From JBFISM01 sp041608535 (lineage in GTDB: Bacteria; Actinomycetota; Acidimicrobiia; Spongiisociales; UBA5794), in the NCBI GenBank assembly GCA_041608535.1, contig JBFISM010000107.1, positions 1-12,701 of the forward strand: a stretch of 12,701 nucleotides of DNA, read 5' to 3'. The translations under genes were made by a program, and so were the position numbers. Every line of letters begins with the position of its first letter. The first letter of the stretch is position 1. Positions 6,230-12,701 of the stretch are shown in pieces. The notes under the pieces were generated by a model, which did not search any database, was not told where the DNA came from, and worked only from the letters and a program-made list of their open reading frames with translations.

Positions 6230-7281
6230 GGCGGTGGGTAGGACCACTGCTCACCATTGTGATCTTGGGCCTCGTCGGGGTGATCGGTTTCCTCCTCATC
6301 GAGAACTTCAGCGAGATGTCGGCCGAGGCCGAAGACGACCCGGCACCAGCCCGCACGTTCGGCACAGCCACGGTGGAGCGAACCGACCTGGTCTCCACCG
6401 AGACTCTGGAAGGCATTCTGCGCTATGCGGATCCCGGCACCCTGATCTCCAGCGGCGCCGGCACCATCACGGCCCTCCCCGAGAGCGGCGCAATCCTCCG
6501 CCGAGGCGACATCGCCTTCGAGCTCAACGGTCTACCCGTCGTCTTGCTGTATGGCGACCGCCCGGCCTGGCGAGTGCTCACCGACGAGGTCGTCGATGGT
6601 CCCGACATCGCCCAGCTCGAAGCCAACCTAATTGCGTTGGGCTACGCAAGCGGGGAACTCACCGTCGACGAGTCCTTTGACGAAGACACGACCACCGCGA
6701 TCGAGTCGTGGCAAGAGGCCCTCGGTCTGGAGGAAACGGGCAGCGTCGCCCCCGGGAACCTCGTGTTCGTTCCCGGCCCGACGCGTGTCGGCCAGTTGCT
6801 CACCGATGTTGGATCGGTGGTGGCCGCAGGCACCCCGGTGTACCGCACCTCGTCGCAGGCTCGTGAGGTGCTGGTTCTGCTCGACGCCGACGACCAGGAT
6901 CTGATCGCCACCGGCGACGTCGTCTCGGTGGAGCTCCCCGATGACATCGTGCTCCCCGGCACGGTGCGCGAGGTGAGCCGTGTCGTGATCAACGATGGGG
7001 AGGGTCCGGAGGCGCGCCGTGTCGTGGAGGTGTTCATCGATCTCGATGGTGACACCGGCGAGATCGACGAGGCGCCGGTCGACGTCGATGTCGTCTCCAG
7101 CGAGGCCCAAGACGTGCTCGCCGTGCCGGTGGAGGCGCTGCTCGCCCTGGCAGAGGGCGGCTACGCCTTGGAGCGCCCCAATGGCGAGTTGGTGTCGATA
7201 GAGCTGGGCAAGTTCGCCGACGGGATGGTCGAAGTGATCGGCGACATCGCCGAGGGTGACACCGTCATCGTGCCGGAGTGA
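6226..7281 (+). CDS. Membrane fusion (HlyD-type) protein with peptidoglycan-binding domain
   Basis: This 351-residue envelope protein has one N-terminal membrane anchor (residues about 6-25) and an outward-facing body. Residues 125-182 form a peptidoglycan-binding type 1 domain (DIAQLEANLIALGY, then TTTAIESWQEALGLEETGSV), inserted within the adaptor. Barrel-sandwich/HlyD-like strands follow: VGSVVAAGTPVYRTSS, DVVSVELPDDIVLPGTVREVSRV, and the C-terminal AVPVEALLALAEGGYALE and GDTVIVPE. In monoderm-type actinobacteria such proteins may couple MacB-like transporters to the cell wall rather than to an outer-membrane TolC channel. ATG 6226 overlaps the lipoprotein stop (ATGA); upstream in-frame codons back to 5971 only shadow that gene. 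Its own stop overlaps the ATPase GTG. Confidence 0.85.
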   Translation: MRRWVGPLLTIVILGLVGVIGFLLIENFSEMSAEAEDDPAPARTFGTATVERTDLVSTETLEGILRYADPGTLISSGAGTITALPESGAILRRGDIAFELNGLPVVLLYGDRPAWRVLTDEVVDGPDIAQLEANLIALGYASGELTVDESFDEDTTTAIESWQEALGLEETGSVAPGNLVFVPGPTRVGQLLTDVGSVVAAGTPVYRTSSQAREVLVLLDADDQDLIATGDVVSVELPDDIVLPGTVREVSRVVINDGEGPEARRVVEVFIDLDGDTGEIDEAPVDVDVVSSEAQDVLAVPVEALLALAEGGYALERPNGELVSIELGKFADGMVEVIGDIAEGDTVIVPE

Positions 7282-7985
7282 CCGCCGTCTCCACCCCGGG
7301 TGCGGTTCTCCGGCTCAACGATGTGGCCAAGATCTATCCCGGATCGCCTCCAGTCCATGCGCTCGACGGCATCGACCTGGCGATTGGGGAAGGGGAGCTG
7401 GCAGCCGTCGTCGGACCCTCCGGCTCTGGGAAATCCACCTTGCTCCACGTGATGGGTGCGCTCGACCGCCCGACTCACGGCACCGTCGAGATCGACGGCA
7501 TCGACGTCGCCACGCTGAGCGACCGGGCGCTGTCGGGGCTGCGGTCGCAGAAGATCGGGTTCATCTTTCAGGACTTCTTCCTGATCGACGGGCTGACCGC
7601 GACCGCCAACGTGGCGGAAGGGCTCCTCTATCGCGGCCTGCCGAGACGAGCTCGCAACGAACGGGCGCGACATGCGCTGGAGCGGGTGGGATTGGGCCAT
7701 CGTTTGACTCACCGGCCGAACCAGCTGTCTGGTGGAGAGCGGCAACGGGTTGCCATCGCCCGCGCCATCGTCGGAAATCCCGCGATCGTGTTTGCCGACG
7801 AGCCGACCGGCAATCTCGACTCGGCGACCAGCGACGAGATCGCCACCCTGTTCGCCGACCTCAACAGCGACGGAGCGACGATCGTCGTGATCACCCACGA
7901 CCGCGAGCTGGCAGCACGCTTCCCCCGCCTCGTCGAGCTCCGCGACGGACGAATCACCGGCGACACGTCACTCCACCCCGTGTGA
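7278..7985 (+). CDS. ABC transporter ATP-binding protein (MacB/LolD type)
   Basis: This 235-residue cytoplasmic ATPase has every expected motif: Walker A GPSGSGKST (46-54), Q-loop Gln98 in FIFQDF, signature LSGGERQR (150-157), Walker B IVFADEP with Asp174/Glu175, D-loop NLDS, and switch His207 in ITHD. The HALDGIDLAIGEGE start and the ADEPTGNLDS stretch are typical of the lipoprotein-release and macrolide-export subfamily, which powers type VII (mechanotransmission) ABC systems. The start is GTG 7278, overlapping the adaptor stop (GTGA). A gap of 10 bases separates it from the permease. It is expected to dimerise under the permease encoded next. Confidence 0.95.
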   Translation: MTAVSTPGAVLRLNDVAKIYPGSPPVHALDGIDLAIGEGELAAVVGPSGSGKSTLLHVMGALDRPTHGTVEIDGIDVATLSDRALSGLRSQKIGFIFQDFFLIDGLTATANVAEGLLYRGLPRRARNERARHALERVGLGHRLTHRPNQLSGGERQRVAIARAIVGNPAIVFADEPTGNLDSATSDEIATLFADLNSDGATIVVITHDRELAARFPRLVELRDGRITGDTSLHPV

Positions 7986-7995
7986 GGAATGCATC

Positions 7996-9177
7996 GTGAA
8001 GAGCCGGCTGCGTCTAAGCGATCTCGTGGGTCTCGGGTTCCGGGGGCTGGCAGCGCGTCCCACGCGTGCCGTGCTCACTGCGATCGGCATAGCCATCGGG
8101 ATCGCCGCCATCGTGGCCGTCATCGGTATCTCGGCCTCAGGGCGTGCCGACCTGATCGCCACCCTCGACCGGCTGGGAACCAATCTGCTGCGTGTGAGCC
8201 CAGGGAGCGGCGTCTTCGGCACCGGTTCGGAGGTGCCCGAGGAAGCAGCCAGGATGGCGGCTCGCATCGGTCCGGTGCAGTCGGTCTCCCAGACGACCCG
8301 GGTGGAGGCGACGGTGCGGCGCAACGACCTCATCAGCGAGCTCGAGACCGGCGGGCTGGCGGTGCTGGCGAGCCGGATCGATCTCCTCGATCAGCTCAGC
8401 GTCGATGTGGTGGTGGGACGCTTTCTCGACGAGGCCACGAGCGAAGTGCCCACGGTGGTTCTCGGTGCCGTGGCCTCGGAACGCCTCGGGATCGCCGATC
8501 TGGAGCCGCGACCTCGGGTGTACCTCGATGGCCATTGGTTCACCGTGATCGGGATTCTCGAAGAGACCGAGCTTCATCCGGACCTCGAACGAGCCGTGCT
8601 CATCGGGTATCCCGTGGCCGAGAATCTCTTCGACACGAGCGAATCTCCAACCGCACTGTATGTGCGGGCGGCGCCGGAATTCCTCAACGACGTGGCTGAG
8701 GTCATCCCGGCGACCGTCAACCCACAGCAGCCCGATGCTGTCGAGGTGACCCGTCCCTCGGATGCCCTACTGGCGCGGCAGGCCGCCGACGAGGCGCTGA
8801 CCCAGCTCCTGGTGGGACTGGGGGCGGTTGCCTTGCTCGTCGCCGGTGTGGCCATCGCCAACGTGATGGTGATGTCGGTGCTGGAACGGCGCACCGAGAT
8901 CGGCGTGCGGCGAGCGCTTGGCGCCACCAAGCGTCACATCCGGCTGCAATTCCTCGTCGAGTCGACTTTGCTCGCCGGAATCGGTGGACTGCTCGGTATC
9001 GCTCTCGGCGGCGGCATCACCGTGGCCTTCGCCGCCAACCGGGGCCTGACGTTGTCGGTCCCACCGGAAGGCATCGCCCTCAGCATCGCGGCAGCTCTCG
9101 CCATCGGTGCGCTCGCCGGGCTCTACCCGGCGTGGCGCGCCGCCCGGATCCCGCCGGCGGAGGCGGTGCGCAAGTAG
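7996..9177 (+). CDS. ABC transporter permease (MacB/FtsX family)
   Basis: This 393-residue membrane protein has the four-helix layout of the family. TM1 is at about 24-47, followed by a large extracytoplasmic MacB core domain (about 48-270). TM2 is at about 271-295, TM3 at about 318-347 and TM4 at about 358-378. The conserved cytoplasmic FtsX motif ERRTEIGVRRALGATKRHI (297-315) and the tail YPAWRAARIPPAEAVR are clear. The start is GTG 7996, with GAGGAA at 7984-7989. With the ATPase, the adaptor and the lipoprotein it makes a complete MacAB-like system in which no outer-membrane partner is seen. The substrate could be a lipid, peptide, drug or lipoprotein and cannot be read from sequence. Confidence 0.93.
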   Translation: MKSRLRLSDLVGLGFRGLAARPTRAVLTAIGIAIGIAAIVAVIGISASGRADLIATLDRLGTNLLRVSPGSGVFGTGSEVPEEAARMAARIGPVQSVSQTTRVEATVRRNDLISELETGGLAVLASRIDLLDQLSVDVVVGRFLDEATSEVPTVVLGAVASERLGIADLEPRPRVYLDGHWFTVIGILEETELHPDLERAVLIGYPVAENLFDTSESPTALYVRAAPEFLNDVAEVIPATVNPQQPDAVEVTRPSDALLARQAADEALTQLLVGLGAVALLVAGVAIANVMVMSVLERRTEIGVRRALGATKRHIRLQFLVESTLLAGIGGLLGIALGGGITVAFAANRGLTLSVPPEGIALSIAAALAIGALAGLYPAWRAARIPPAEAVRK

Positions 9178-9217
9178 CCAACCCACGGCCACGGGCGTTC
9201 ACGGTCGCCGAATCGAC

Positions 9218-9223
9218 CAGAAT
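9218..9223 (+). promoter_or_regulatory. Candidate -10 element (CAGAAT) before the aminotransferase
   Basis: CAGAAT is one base from TAGAAT and ends 9 bases before ATG 9233. No Shine-Dalgarno is present in between, so a leaderless or near-leaderless transcript is possible. No clear -35 was found. Confidence 0.25.
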
Positions 9224-9232
9224 GGATCGGGC

Positions 9233-10306
9233 ATGCCCGAGTTCCGACCCGATCTGCACACCATCTCCCGCTACAAGCCCGGGAAGCCGATCGACGAGGT
9301 GATGCGGGAGCTCGGGTTGAGCGAGATCGTCAAGCTGGCCTCCAACGAGCTCCCGGTTCCGCCGTTTCCCGAGGTTGTCGAGGCCATCGCAGCCGCAGCG
9401 TGGAACATCAACCGCTACCCGGAGACCTCGAGCCATCATGTGCGGCATGCGCTCGCCGAGCACTACGAGCTGACGCCAGACCACTTCTGGATCGGGGCCG
9501 GTAGCAGCCAGCTCATCGGGCTCACCGTGCTTGCTATGGGCGGGCCGGGACGCAGCGTCTTGTACGCCGATCCTTCGTTCGCCATGTACCCGATTGCCAC
9601 CCGCATCGCCGGTAGTGAGCCGATTGAAGTCTCGGTAGATGATGGGCTCGGGCTCGACCTGGCTGCGATGCGCCGTGCCATGCGGCCGGACACCCGGGTT
9701 GTGTTCATCTGCAACCCCAACAACCCGACGGGCACATATCTGCCGCTCGATGCGATCGCCGAGTTCGTCGAATCGGTCAACCGGGAAATGCTGATCGTGG
9801 TCGACGAGGCGTACGGTGAGTTCGCCACGGCAGAGGACTTCGGCACGGCGATCCCGATGGCGGTGGCCCGGCCCAATGTCGTGGTCGGGCGTACCTTCTC
9901 CAAGATCTATGGGCTGGCCGGTCTGCGGGTGGGCTACTTCATCGGACAGCCGGACACGCTCGGCCAGCTCGCCAGAGTGCAGCCGCCGTTCTCGGTGACC
10001 GAGCTGGCCCAAGTCGCGGCGCTCGAGGCGCTCCGACACCAGGACCGGATCGCCGATCGTATAGAGGCGAGTGCCAAGAATCGAGAGCAACTGGCGAACG
10101 AGCTGGCGGTGCGCGGGGTGCGCGTGATCCCATCGCAAGCCAACTTCGTGCTGGTGCAGGCGCCGGATGACGGAGCCAAGCTGGCCCAAAGGCTGTTGGA
10201 GTCGGGAGTCATCGTCCGCCACTTCGGACAATGGCTCCGCATCACCATCGGCACCACCGAGGAACAGAAGCGCTGTCTCGAGGCCTGGGACAGCTGCGCG
10301 AGCTGA
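9233..10306 (+). CDS. hisC: Histidinol-phosphate / aromatic amino acid aminotransferase
   Basis: This 357-residue fold-type I PLP enzyme transfers an amino group from glutamate to imidazole-acetol phosphate (histidine synthesis) or to aromatic 2-oxo acids. The N-terminus ISRYKPGKPIDEVMRELGLSEIVKLASNE is typical of the HisC family. Cofactor residues are visible: NPNNPTGT (161-168), Asp191 in VDEAYGEF, the Schiff-base Lys224 in TFSKIYGLAGLRVGY, Arg232, and the substrate-carboxylate Arg336 in WLRITIG. Length fits the family. No other his genes are nearby, so this may be a second copy or an aromatic-type (Pat/HisC2) enzyme. ATG 9233 is chosen; open sequence upstream to 9107 overlaps the permease gene. 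A 54-base gap separates it from the transporter, and it converges with the MR/MLE gene. Confidence 0.88.
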   Translation: MPEFRPDLHTISRYKPGKPIDEVMRELGLSEIVKLASNELPVPPFPEVVEAIAAAAWNINRYPETSSHHVRHALAEHYELTPDHFWIGAGSSQLIGLTVLAMGGPGRSVLYADPSFAMYPIATRIAGSEPIEVSVDDGLGLDLAAMRRAMRPDTRVVFICNPNNPTGTYLPLDAIAEFVESVNREMLIVVDEAYGEFATAEDFGTAIPMAVARPNVVVGRTFSKIYGLAGLRVGYFIGQPDTLGQLARVQPPFSVTELAQVAALEALRHQDRIADRIEASAKNREQLANELAVRGVRVIPSQANFVLVQAPDDGAKLAQRLLESGVIVRHFGQWLRITIGTTEEQKRCLEAWDSCAS

Positions 10307-10308
10307 AA

Positions 10309-10425
10309 CCTAAGGCTCCAGCGCGCGCTTTCCGCGCGCTGGCGCCGAAAGTGTGCGACGCGCGTCTCTCGAGCTCCGAACTTACGGCTGTCGCGCGCGG
10401 AAAGCGCGCGCTCCAGCCTAAGGCT
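10309..10425. repeat. Two-hairpin palindromic repeat (REP/BIME-like) between convergent genes
   Basis: Two arms, 10309-10339 and 10393-10423, are inverted copies matching at 28 of 31 positions, with 20 consecutive identical bases at the inner end. Each arm also folds alone. The left one is ccagcgcgcg-ctttc-cgcgcgctgg (10318-10342), a perfect 10-bp stem. The right one (10381-10422) has a 7-bp GCGCGCG/CGCGCGC stem with loop gaaag plus an outer GGCTG/CAGCC and CTTA/TAAG extension. The 9-mer CCTAAGGCT occurs as a direct copy at both ends (10309-10317 and 10417-10425), and a palindrome GACGCGCGTC lies in the middle (10357-10366). Placed between the ends of two convergent genes, it may act as a bidirectional terminator, or be a small mobile repeat. 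It overlaps the last codons of the MR/MLE gene. Confidence 0.85.
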
Positions 10426-11605
10426 GGCCGCGTTCGTGCACATCGAGGTGCAACGCCGTTTCTTCGTAGCGATGGGCCCTCGCCACGGACTCGTTCAGCG
10501 TGACGCCGAGACCGGGGGTTGTTGGGGGAATGATGTATCCGTCCTCCCACTCGATGGGTGTCTCGAGGAGCTCGGCGTGGAACCCGTCCCAGCGCAAGAT
10601 CCCCTCCTGGATCAGAAAGTTCGGCGAGCAGGTGTCGAGCTGGATGCACGCCGCTCCTTCGACCGGACCCGAGTAGAGATGGGGGGCGATCTGCGCGTAA
10701 TGCGCCTCGGCCATCCCTGCGATCTTCTTGGCTTCGAGTAGCCCGCCCACCCGGCCGAGATTCGGTTGCAGGATCTGGGCGGCGCCGGCAACCAGCACCT
10801 CGCGGAACTGGTACTTCGACGCCAGCCGCTCCCCCGTCGCCACTGGGATCGTGGTGCCGGCGGCGACCGTCGCCATCGCAGCGACGTTCTCAGGGGGCAC
10901 CGGCTCCTCGAACCACAGCGGAGCGTACGGCTCCAGCCGCTGCGCCAGCCGCAGCGCCCCTGAGGGTGTGAACTGGCCGTGGGTGCCGAACAACAGATCG
11001 CACCTGCCGCCGACCGCCTCCCGGACCAGCCGCACGTAGCGTTCCGCCCGGTCGAGTGTGCCCAGCGACGGCTGCTGCGGATCCAAGGCCGTGTACAGAC
11101 TCACCGGATCGAACTTGAGCGCGGTGAAACCCATATCGGCGTACTCGGCGGCCCGTTCCGCAGCGAGCTCCGGATCGAGGTAGACGTCGACGGCATCGCC
11201 ATCTGTGCGGTACAGATACGTGTAGCTGCGCAGCCGATCGTGGACCCGTCCTCCGAGCAGCTCGTACACCGGTCTGCCCGTGTCCTTACCGACGATGTCC
11301 CAGCACGCCATCTCGAAACCGCTCAGAATCCCCATCACAGACAAATCGGACTTGCCGGTGTATCCCATGGTGTAGACGTTGCGCCACAGCAGCTCGATCT
11401 GCGTCGGATCTGTATCGAGCACGTGCCGCGCGAAGACATCGGCGATCATCGCCTCCACCACCGACGGGCTGAAGGGCAACGAATACACCTCGCCGATACC
11501 TGCGATCCCGGCGTCCGTGGTCAGCTTCACGAACACGAAGTACCTACCACCGAACGCTGGCGGCGGGTTGGCCACGACGAAGGTCTCGAGCTCGGTGATC
11601 CTCAC
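10418..11605 (-). CDS. Mandelate racemase/muconate lactonizing enzyme family protein (sugar-acid dehydratase-like)
   Basis: This is a 395-residue enolase-superfamily enzyme. The N-terminal cap (RITELETFVVANPP) is followed by the TIM barrel. The barrel carries LKFDP (163-167), GTHGQFTP (207-214), WFEEPVPPEN (231-240), ATGERL with Glu259 (256-261), LQPNLGRVGG (279-288) and IAPHLYSGP with His309. These resemble galactonate-dehydratase-like members, where His in HGx and the later His act as acid/base. The usual first Mg-ligand Asp (D-x-H-G) appears as Gly207, so the metal site may differ. The start is GTG 11605, overlapping the dehydrogenase TGA (GTGA); the frame stays open much further upstream, but only antisense-independent shadow of the dehydrogenase gene lies there. 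The TAG stop lies inside the palindromic repeat. A sugar-acid or hydroxy-acid substrate is likely but unproven. Confidence 0.88.
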   Translation of the reverse strand: MRITELETFVVANPPPAFGGRYFVFVKLTTDAGIAGIGEVYSLPFSPSVVEAMIADVFARHVLDTDPTQIELLWRNVYTMGYTGKSDLSVMGILSGFEMACWDIVGKDTGRPVYELLGGRVHDRLRSYTYLYRTDGDAVDVYLDPELAAERAAEYADMGFTALKFDPVSLYTALDPQQPSLGTLDRAERYVRLVREAVGGRCDLLFGTHGQFTPSGALRLAQRLEPYAPLWFEEPVPPENVAAMATVAAGTTIPVATGERLASKYQFREVLVAGAAQILQPNLGRVGGLLEAKKIAGMAEAHYAQIAPHLYSGPVEGAACIQLDTCSPNFLIQEGILRWDGFHAELLETPIEWEDGYIIPPTTPGLGVTLNESVARAHRYEETALHLDVHERGQP

Positions 11606-12696
11606 GATGACGTCGAGTCGAAGACGATGACATTGCGCAGTGCCAGTCCGCGTCGCACCTCGTCGATCGCAGCGTTGATCTCCTCGAGCGGGAAGCGGCC
11701 GGTGATCAGCTCGTCGAGAAACAGCTCCCCGCGCTGATAGCGGTCCACGAGCAGCGGGATGTCTCGAGCCACCACGGTGGAACCCATGCGTGACCCGAGG
11801 ACTGAATAGCCCCCAAAGGCAAACCCACTCATCTCGAACTTGGCGAATCCCCCTACAGGCGTCATGCCGACGACCACGAGCGTTCCCCCGGGTCGGAGCA
11901 GCTCGAATCCCTGTTCGATCGCAGCCACACTCCCGACGGTCACGAATGCGTAGTCGACACCACGACCATCGGTGAGCGACCGTACCTCCGCCCGGGTGTC
12001 GCCGCCGGCTGGTGTGACGCCCACGTGCGCCCCGAAGCGCTTCGCCGCTTCCAGCTTCTCGGCCGCGACGTCGACGGCGATGATCGGCGCCGCACCCACG
12101 GCCACCGCACCCTGAACGCTGTTCAGCCCCACGCCACCCGTGCCGATCACGGCGACGGCTGCGCCTGCCTCCACCGACGCCGTGTTGACCACGGCGCCGT
12201 ATCCGGTGATGACTCCGCACGACAGCAGACACGCTGCAGCCGGATCGATGTCGGAAGGGAGCCGGGCGACCTGAGAGGCATGCACCACGACCTTCTCGGC
12301 GAATCCCCCCACGCCGATTCCTTGCCCGACGACGGTGCCGTCCCAGCGCTGCAGCGGAGTCTCCCGTCCCAGAGCGAACCCCGCACGGCACAGGTGGCTC
12401 TCGTCGCGGCGGCAGAAGAAGCATTCGCCACAGGTCCGCACCAGAGTCACCGCAACGACATCGCCCTCGGCGACGGCGCCGACGCCGTCCCCCAGCTTCG
12501 TCACTACCCCAGCGGCTTCGTGCCCGTTGACGACGGGAAGCGGCCCACCCCAGGCGCCATCGCCGGCGTGGATGTCGGAGTGGCAGATGGCCACGGCAGT
12601 CAGCTCGACCTCCACCTGCCCGGGCCCGGGTGCGGCGAGCTCCAGATCCTCCAGAACGAGTGGCTCGCCGAAACTCACCGTGACGGCGGCCTTCAC
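11602..12696 (-). CDS. Zinc-dependent alcohol dehydrogenase (MDR, class III-like)
   Basis: This 364-residue medium-chain dehydrogenase has catalytic zinc ligands Cys38, His59/Glu60 (NGHE) and Cys160 (LLSCGVITGYGA), and structural zinc Cys89, Cys92, Cys95 and Cys103. The Rossmann motif is GTGGVG (185-190) with Asp209 at the end of the next strand, favouring NAD over NADP. The LLSCGVITGYGAVVNTASVEAG stretch is typical of class III and mycothiol-dependent formaldehyde/alcohol dehydrogenases. The MKAAV N-terminus supports GTG 12696 as start, only 5 bases from the right edge, so the promoter and ribosome site are outside the window. It overlaps the MR/MLE gene by 4 bases, so both are likely made together as a short catabolic pathway in which one oxidises an alcohol and the other dehydrates or isomerises a carboxylate. 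Substrate is not known. Confidence 0.92.
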   Translation of the reverse strand: MKAAVTVSFGEPLVLEDLELAAPGPGQVEVELTAVAICHSDIHAGDGAWGGPLPVVNGHEAAGVVTKLGDGVGAVAEGDVVAVTLVRTCGECFFCRRDESHLCRAGFALGRETPLQRWDGTVVGQGIGVGGFAEKVVVHASQVARLPSDIDPAAACLLSCGVITGYGAVVNTASVEAGAAVAVIGTGGVGLNSVQGAVAVGAAPIIAVDVAAEKLEAAKRFGAHVGVTPAGGDTRAEVRSLTDGRGVDYAFVTVGSVAAIEQGFELLRPGGTLVVVGMTPVGGFAKFEMSGFAFGGYSVLGSRMGSTVVARDIPLLVDRYQRGELFLDELITGRFPLEEINAAIDEVRRGLALRNVIVFDSTSS

Positions 12697-12701
12697 TGGA
12701 A

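Noticed and set aside
11606..12424. Long upstream extension of the MR/MLE frame on the minus strand (would give 668 residues)
   Set aside because: It shadows the alcohol dehydrogenase, is Arg-rich and unrelated to the enolase cap domain; homology begins exactly at GTG 11605.
1..12701. CRISPR array, transposase, phage or toxin-antitoxin genes
   Set aside because: No regularly spaced repeats and no matching protein motifs were found on either strand.

Overview
This is a high-GC window with many GTG starts and 4-base ATGA/GTGA stop-start overlaps. The gene content (ECF sigma factor, DUF2332 remnant, peptidoglycan-binding adaptor with MacB-type ABC transporter, Thr-rich lipoproteins, class III-like mycothiol-type alcohol dehydrogenase) points to an actinobacterium. 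The style suggests the Acidimicrobiia, but that placement is inference; no rRNA or other taxonomic marker is present.

Layout from left to right. (1) 1-1090, + strand: the C-terminal part of an ECF sigma factor is coupled by an ATGA overlap to a DNA-alkylation repair protein that joins an Ogt/MGMT methyltransferase to a C-terminal Ada-type zinc-cysteine domain. (2) 1142-4065, + strand: a compact four-gene unit of alpha/beta hydrolase, Tam-like methyltransferase, PlsC-like acyltransferase and a very small molybdopterin-oxidoreductase-fold protein, closed by a perfect 15-bp-stem hairpin at 4106-4139. (3) 4140-4870: non-coding sequence, then a decayed DUF2332 gene that is 5'-truncated and frameshifted. 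(4) 4891-5499, - strand: a secreted lipoprotein FKBP/SlyD-type prolyl isomerase, divergent from the next block. (5) 5648-9177, + strand: a four-gene export or cell-envelope cassette of a Cys-rich lipoprotein, a membrane fusion protein with a peptidoglycan-binding domain, an ABC ATPase and a MacB/FtsX permease. (6) 9233-10306, + strand: a histidinol-phosphate-type aminotransferase. (7) 10309-10425: a two-hairpin palindromic repeat between convergent genes. (8) 10418-12696, - strand: a Zn alcohol dehydrogenase translationally coupled to an enolase-superfamily (MR/MLE) dehydratase, probably for catabolism of a sugar acid or hydroxy acid.

Most genes belong to known families. I do not see a clearly new defence or mobile system. 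The most unusual points are the two-hairpin repeat that supplies the stop codon of the adjacent gene, the Ogt-Ada fusion in reversed domain order coupled to a sigma factor, the four-gene hydrolase/methyltransferase/acyltransferase operon with its mini molybdo-fold protein, and the DUF2332 remnant.
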